A stretch of 18,416 bases of DNA from Eggerthella sp. CAG:209 (GTDB lineage: Bacteria > Actinomycetota > Coriobacteriia > Coriobacteriales > Eggerthellaceae): positions 72,095-90,510 of the forward strand of contig FR884632.1 in assembly GCA_000436075.1 (NCBI GenBank), written 5' to 3'. Within the stretch, counting starts at the first letter, position 1, and each line of letters opens with the position of its first letter. The notes below the pieces were generated by a model. That model ran no database searches. It was not told where the DNA came from and was given only the letters and a program-made list of their open reading frames with translations. Made by a program: the position numbers and the translations under genes. Shown here in pieces: positions 15,331 to 18,416 of the stretch.

Positions 15331-16548
15331 TTACTTGCCTCCCTTCAGAACTTCTTCGTCGTACTGGCCAATGGACTCGCTGGGATGCTTCTTATCCCAC
15401 TCGCGGATAGGCTCGAAGTCTGCGCCACCGTCGGTGCGGCCCATCTTCTTCATGCCAAAGCCATGGATAACGAGTGCGGCAGCCACAACGCCGGTGAGCG
15501 TCCAAGCAATTGCCTCAGGCTGAACAACCAGGCCACCGATGCGCAGATCGCGGAAGCGTGCGCGGAAGGGCGTGTTGGTTTCAACCCAGTTCTCACCAGG
15601 ATCATTGGGGTTAGCCGTGCAGCAGCCGATGCAAGGGCCGCCCGAAGCAACGCACCAAGAACGACGATGGTTCCAACGAACAACACCGCAGTTGGCCTTG
15701 GTCTGAGGACCACGGCAGCCCATGGGATACAGGCAGTAGCCCTTGGCTTCTTCTTCGGTGCCGAATGCGTAGACGAATTCGCCATTCTCGAAGTGACCGC
15801 GACGCTCGCAGTTGTCATGAATGGTCTGGTTGAAGATGACCTTAGGCTTGTTGTCGGCGGTGAGCTCAGGGAGCTTGCCAACAAGGATTGCGTCTACGAG
15901 AACAGCCTCGAGCCATTCAGAGTTAGCAGGGCAACCGGGGATGTTGATAACCGGGGTATCGATACCCTGCTTCTTCAGGTACTGCTGAACACCCAGCGCA
16001 CCAGCGGAGTTGGGGTTTGCACCCATCCAGCCACCGTTTACCGCACAAGAACCAAGAGCAACAACCGCATTTGCGTTCTCTGCAGCATGGACCAAGTGGT
16101 CGGTACCGGGCTCATTGGCAACACGCAGCGCCTCGCCGTTCCAACCTTCCAGAACTGCACCTTCGTAAATGAGGATGTAGTTTCCGGCCTCGATCGTCTG
16201 TGCCTTTGCTTCTTCCATGGACCAACCTGCAGCAGCGGAAAGGGTCTCACAATAGTTAAGGGAAACCATTTCCAACACTACGGTTGCGGGATCAGGGGCA
16301 TCTACCTGTGCGAACGACTCCGTACAACCAGTGCAAGAAGCGCCCTCGATCCAGATTGCGGGATACAGGCCGCCAGATTCTGCGCCGATAACGGAATCCT
16401 CGATCGCGCGAGCGACGCGAGGTGCTGCCAGCTCAGACAAGCCTGCAGCTACGGCAAGAGAGCCACAGAGCTTCATGAAGCTACGACGAGAAACACCACG
16501 TGCCTCGAGCTTGCTCAGAAACTCCGGACTAATAGCCTCTGTTACCAT
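15331..16548 (-). CDS. hyaA: [NiFe]-hydrogenase small subunit with Tat signal and C-terminal anchor
   Basis: The ATG at 16548 (405 residues) is chosen, as AAGGAGG lies 7 bases before it; a GTG at 16554 would be too close. The Tat signal is SRRSFMKLCGS (20-30) with a hydrophobic core to about 48. Ligands for three FeS clusters are visible: proximal C72, C75, C168, C206; distal H244, C247, C272, C278; medial C287, C299, C306, C309. Standard uptake hydrogenases often have Pro at the C299 position, giving a [3Fe-4S]; here Cys suggests a medial [4Fe-4S]. The proximal site is CTGC without the extra cysteines of oxygen-tolerant enzymes, so oxygen sensitivity is expected. A C-terminal helix (about 344-364) anchors it to the membrane and HyaC. 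First gene of hyaABC. Confidence 0.96.
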   Translation of the reverse strand: MVTEAISPEFLSKLEARGVSRRSFMKLCGSLAVAAGLSELAAPRVARAIEDSVIGAESGGLYPAIWIEGASCTGCTESFAQVDAPDPATVVLEMVSLNYCETLSAAAGWSMEEAKAQTIEAGNYILIYEGAVLEGWNGEALRVANEPGTDHLVHAAENANAVVALGSCAVNGGWMGANPNSAGALGVQQYLKKQGIDTPVINIPGCPANSEWLEAVLVDAILVGKLPELTADNKPKVIFNQTIHDNCERRGHFENGEFVYAFGTEEEAKGYCLYPMGCRGPQTKANCGVVRWNHRRSWCVASGGPCIGCCTANPNDPGENWVETNTPFRARFRDLRIGGLVVQPEAIAWTLTGVVAAALVIHGFGMKKMGRTDGGADFEPIREWDKKHPSESIGQYDEEVLKGGK

Positions 16549-16555
16549 GTGCACA

Positions 16556-16562
16556 CCTCCTT
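16556..16562 (-). promoter_or_regulatory. strong ribosome binding site of hyaA
   Basis: AAGGAGG on the minus strand, 7 bases before the ATG at 16548. It is the strongest Shine-Dalgarno sequence noticed in the window and fixes the hyaA start downstream of the alternative GTG at 16554. Confidence 0.8.
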
Positions 16563-16641
16563 AAGGGTGTCTTTGTCCTACAAAACTTCTGAAGCATATT
16601 CTCGTTGATTTGCTCCTAAAAAAGACTGGTTAATTGCCGAA

Positions 16642-16797
16642 TATCGAGTAATTCCCGCCAATGGTCAGAAAATGTTACTGCCTTATTTTCGAGTAACACA
16701 TTATTTCTCCATTTTTTGCAATAAAAAATGATTCCTTGGCTGTTTTAGGTCATATCGAGTAATTTGACCGTTCTATTCTTCAAAAATAGCGAGTTTA
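16642..16797 (-). repeat. three CGAGTAA boxes plus one variant upstream of hyaA
   Basis: TATCGAGTAATT occurs identically at 16642-16653 and 16753-16764, TTTCGAGTAACA at 16687-16698, and a weaker ATAGCGAGTTT at 16786-16796. All have the same orientation, and none was noticed elsewhere in the window. Read on the minus strand (TTACTCGA) they lie about 95-250 bases upstream of the hyaA start. They are candidate binding sites for an activator or repressor of the hydrogenase operon. Confidence 0.55.
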
Positions 16798-17169
16798 AAC
16801 TGAATTTTTGCTTGGCAATTACTGGAGACTCTTCAAAAAATGGACATATTTCATGGTTCGTCCTATCCATCTTTTTGGATAGGTAGTTTATCTTTGCTAC
16901 CCAAAATTAATTTTTTATCCATCGGAATTTTGGAGAGAATCCCGCCCTATAGCCACGCTGGTGCATCTTCTTTCAGTACTGGAAATTTTTTGGGGAACAA
17001 CGCCTTGCTTTTGCGCAGGCAACATGTTTGCCCGCGACTGGACCGAGGCGAAGATCCGCATCTTCCTAGCAGCATCAACGGGCAATCGAGCCCATCAACG
17101 GCACCAATGCTCCACACTGATCGCGAGAGCAACACCGCGCTGTTAAGACGGCATTAAATCCAAGGGCCA

Positions 17170-17183
17170 GATGCATATGCATC
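17170..17183. promoter_or_regulatory. 14-bp perfect palindrome upstream of pheA
   Basis: GATGCATATGCATC is a perfect dyad with no spacer, 63 bases before the pheA start, in the likely promoter region. It could be an operator for a dimeric regulator. No clear -35/-10 pair was found to place it against. Confidence 0.35.
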
Positions 17184-17246
17184 ACAGCGTTTTCTAAATA
17201 AAGCGTTATCATAGGCAAATTATCGTTATCCCAGAAAGGACGCTCT

Positions 17247-18092
17247 ATGAGCAACGCAACCATCGCCTACCTCGGACCGCAAGGAACCTACTCCGATGAG
17301 GCTGCTCGTCTTTTTGCAAAAAAGATGGGCTGCGAAAACCCCGAATTCGTGGAGTGCCCTTCCTTCAATGAGGTTCACGAAGCGGTTGATCGCGGTCGTT
17401 GCGAATTCGGAGTTATGCCGATCGAAAACTCACTTGAAGGCGTGGTTACCGCCACGCTCGACACCTTGGCTTTCAAGGGTGGCGTGAGCATCATGGGTTC
17501 AACCGTACTCAACATCCACCACTGCCTTATGGTGAACCCAGAATCCTCCCTCGATAAAGTAACCACTATCGCCAGCCACCCGCAAGCTTTGGCACAATGC
17601 CGTCGCTGGCTCGATGCCCACTTCCCCTCCGTGCCGCGTTTGGCCGTTTCGTCCACTGCGGAAGGTGCGCGCAAAGCAGCTCAGGACAAAACGGTGGCGG
17701 GAATTTCCAGCAAATTTGCAGGACAGCTGTTCGACTGCACCATTGCCGAAGAAGGCATCGAAGATCACTACGGCAACCAGACGCGCTTTGTGCTCATTGC
17801 CCGCCAAGGCCACGAACCAGTGCTCGAGAGCGACAACATGAAAACCACGCTGGCGCTTTCGCTGAACGCCGATAAGCCCGGCTCCCTGTTGATGATCCTC
17901 TCCGAGCTGAACTACGCCAATGTAAACTTGACCATGATTCAGAGCCGTCCCACCAAACAGGGACTGGGAGATTACCTCTTCTTCGTCGATATCGAAGGCA
18001 CGCCGGCCAATCCCGCCATCAAAACCGCGCTCGATTGCCTCCGCCTTAAGCTCCGCGAGGTTAAAGTGCTTGGATCCTATCCTGCTGAGTAA
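17247..18092 (+). CDS. pheA: prephenate dehydratase with C-terminal ACT domain
   Basis: A 281-residue monofunctional prephenate dehydratase, converting prephenate to phenylpyruvate in phenylalanine synthesis; there is no chorismate mutase domain. The catalytic domain spans about 5-185: YLGPQGTYSDEAA (8-20), PIENSLEG (58-65), ASHPQALAQC (109-118) and the active-site GNQTRF with T179-R180-F181. The ACT domain (about 198-278) normally carries GALV and ESRP motifs that bind the feedback inhibitor phenylalanine; here they read GSLL (212-215) and QSRP (232-235). AAAGGA lies 8 bases before the ATG. The gene stands alone between the hydrogenase promoter region and a terminator, divergent from hyaA; a functional link to the hydrogenase is unlikely. 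Confidence 0.95.
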   Translation: MSNATIAYLGPQGTYSDEAARLFAKKMGCENPEFVECPSFNEVHEAVDRGRCEFGVMPIENSLEGVVTATLDTLAFKGGVSIMGSTVLNIHHCLMVNPESSLDKVTTIASHPQALAQCRRWLDAHFPSVPRLAVSSTAEGARKAAQDKTVAGISSKFAGQLFDCTIAEEGIEDHYGNQTRFVLIARQGHEPVLESDNMKTTLALSLNADKPGSLLMILSELNYANVNLTMIQSRPTKQGLGDYLFFVDIEGTPANPAIKTALDCLRLKLREVKVLGSYPAE

Positions 18093-18113
18093 AATCCATC
18101 CCATTGCGATCAA

Positions 18114-18150
18114 AAAGCGCCTGCTGCCCTCAATCAGTAGCAGGCGCTTT
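18114..18150. terminator. bidirectional terminator between pheA and the right-edge gene
   Basis: Twelve perfect pairs, AAAGCGCCTGCT (18114-18125) with AGCAGGCGCTTT (18139-18150), and a 13-base loop. On the minus strand the stem ends in TTTTTG, the better U tract, serving the gene ending at 18214. On the plus strand TTTGCTTG follows, 22 bases after the pheA stop. Confidence 0.85.
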
Positions 18151-18213
18151 GCTTGCAAAGCCAAGATGCTTCCTGCTTCGAGGCCCTGGCGATATCCGGC
18201 GCTTCAGCAAACC

Positions 18214-18416
18214 CTAATCGGCAAGGTATCGAGCGTTCTCGCCTTCGCCTTCCTGAGAGAAAAATCCCTCGGCAACCAAATCATTCACGATCGAACGGAC
18301 TATATCTTCTTCGGGCGCCTCCCTGCCCTGCTTCTTTTCGAAGTCGGAAAGAGCGGCAACAAGCTCACGGAAGCTTGCTTCGCGTCGAGCAAGAACGAAA
18401 CGAACCAGTTCCGCCC
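18214..18416 (-). CDS. 3' end of an unidentified gene, winged-helix-like C-terminus (partial)
   Basis: A frame open from the right edge to a TAG at 18214-18216 encodes the last 66 residues of a protein whose start lies beyond the window. The visible part begins AELVRFVLARREASFRELVA and later has DIVRSIVNDLVAEGFFSQ before ending ARYLAD. The spacing of a basic helix, a short turn and a second helix ending in a G-F-F strand looks like a winged helix, but that is pattern reading only. Coding use is normal and the terminator at 18114-18150 sits at the right distance after the stop, which supports a real gene. Function unknown. Confidence 0.65.
   Translation of the reverse strand, partial: AELVRFVLARREASFRELVAALSDFEKKQGREAPEEDIVRSIVNDLVAEGFFSQEGEGENARYLAD

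Larger units (their letters stand above)
16549..17246. promoter_or_regulatory. 698-base divergent region between hyaA and pheA, AT-rich on its hydrogenase side
   Basis: No credible gene; the open frames here have no family features or good ribosome sites. Bases 16600-16930 are clearly AT-rich relative to the flanking genes and hold repeated CGAGTAA motifs, an A/T hairpin (CATTTTTT 16710-16717 with AAAAAATG 16723-16730) and a CCTATCC/GGATAGG hairpin at about 16862-16883. A partial second copy of TATCCATC-(T-rich)-TTTTGGA follows near 16916. Bases 16960-17150 return to normal GC and look like neither gene nor RNA. A perfect 14-bp palindrome is at 17170-17183. Confidence 0.5.

Noticed and set aside
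12949..16608. A 1,219-codon open frame on the plus strand, antisense to hyaABC
   Set aside because: It is exactly codon-aligned with three recognisable hydrogenase genes and open only because they avoid TTA, CTA and TCA. Its translation has no family features.
16840..17157. Possible 105-residue plus-strand gene in the hyaA-pheA gap
   Set aside because: Weak ribosome site 12 bases away, no recognisable motif, and the first third is AT-rich promoter-like DNA with a hairpin.

Overview
The window reads as chromosomal DNA of an anaerobic actinobacterium, most likely class Coriobacteriia, family Eggerthellaceae. The assignment rests on four things recalled from family knowledge, not on a search: the style of the [NiFe] uptake hydrogenase (Tat-exported small subunit with a C-terminal anchor helix, large subunit, cytochrome b), a 323-residue AbiEi/PD-(D/E)XK-like protein of a type expanded in this family, a flavin/FeS old-yellow-enzyme oxidoreductase, and moderate-to-high GC with AT-rich promoter islands. 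The species cannot be told from the sequence.

Layout. Bases 9-5632 (minus strand) hold a five-gene run read right to left: a MarR regulator, two ABC exporter half-transporters joined by short overlaps, a small membrane protein, and a HyaD-type hydrogenase maturation protease. Bases 5869-6468 (minus) encode ThrH, followed by its own terminator. A 360-base divergent region separates a large FeS/flavin oxidoreductase (6587-8515, minus) from an L-lactate permease family transporter (8876-10552, plus). The transporter and the AbiEi/nuclease-like gene (10610-11581, minus) converge on a strong hairpin terminator. A 424-base gap carrying an 11-bp phased tandem repeat leads to a Trm9-like SAM methyltransferase (12006-12797, plus). 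The methyltransferase converges, across another terminator, with the hydrogenase operon hyaA-hyaB-hyaC (16548-12946, minus). A 698-base, largely AT-rich divergent region with repeated CGAGTAA motifs separates hyaA from pheA, prephenate dehydratase (17247-18092, plus). pheA converges with the 3' end of an unidentified gene cut by the right edge.

How the parts work together. HyaABC should oxidise H2 outside the membrane and pass electrons through the b-type cytochrome to the quinone pool. HyaB keeps a 20-residue C-terminal tail after DPCTACAVH, which is the substrate a HyaD-type endopeptidase removes after nickel insertion. The only such protease here is 12 kb away, abutting a small membrane protein and behind an exporter operon. 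The absence of TTA, CTA and TCA codons over roughly 1,200 hydrogenase codons suggests high expression; most of lctP shows the same. Hydrogen, and perhaps lactate taken up by LctP, are plausible electron donors, with the flavin/FeS reductase a possible acceptor-side enzyme, but its substrate is unknown.

No clearly new multi-gene system, CRISPR array, insertion sequence, tRNA or rRNA was found. The least explained signals are regulatory: the 11-bp array at 11628-11682, the CGAGTAA repeats at 16642-16797, the 16-bp-spaced CTTAA triplet before marR, and possible RNA structure at 11750-11990.
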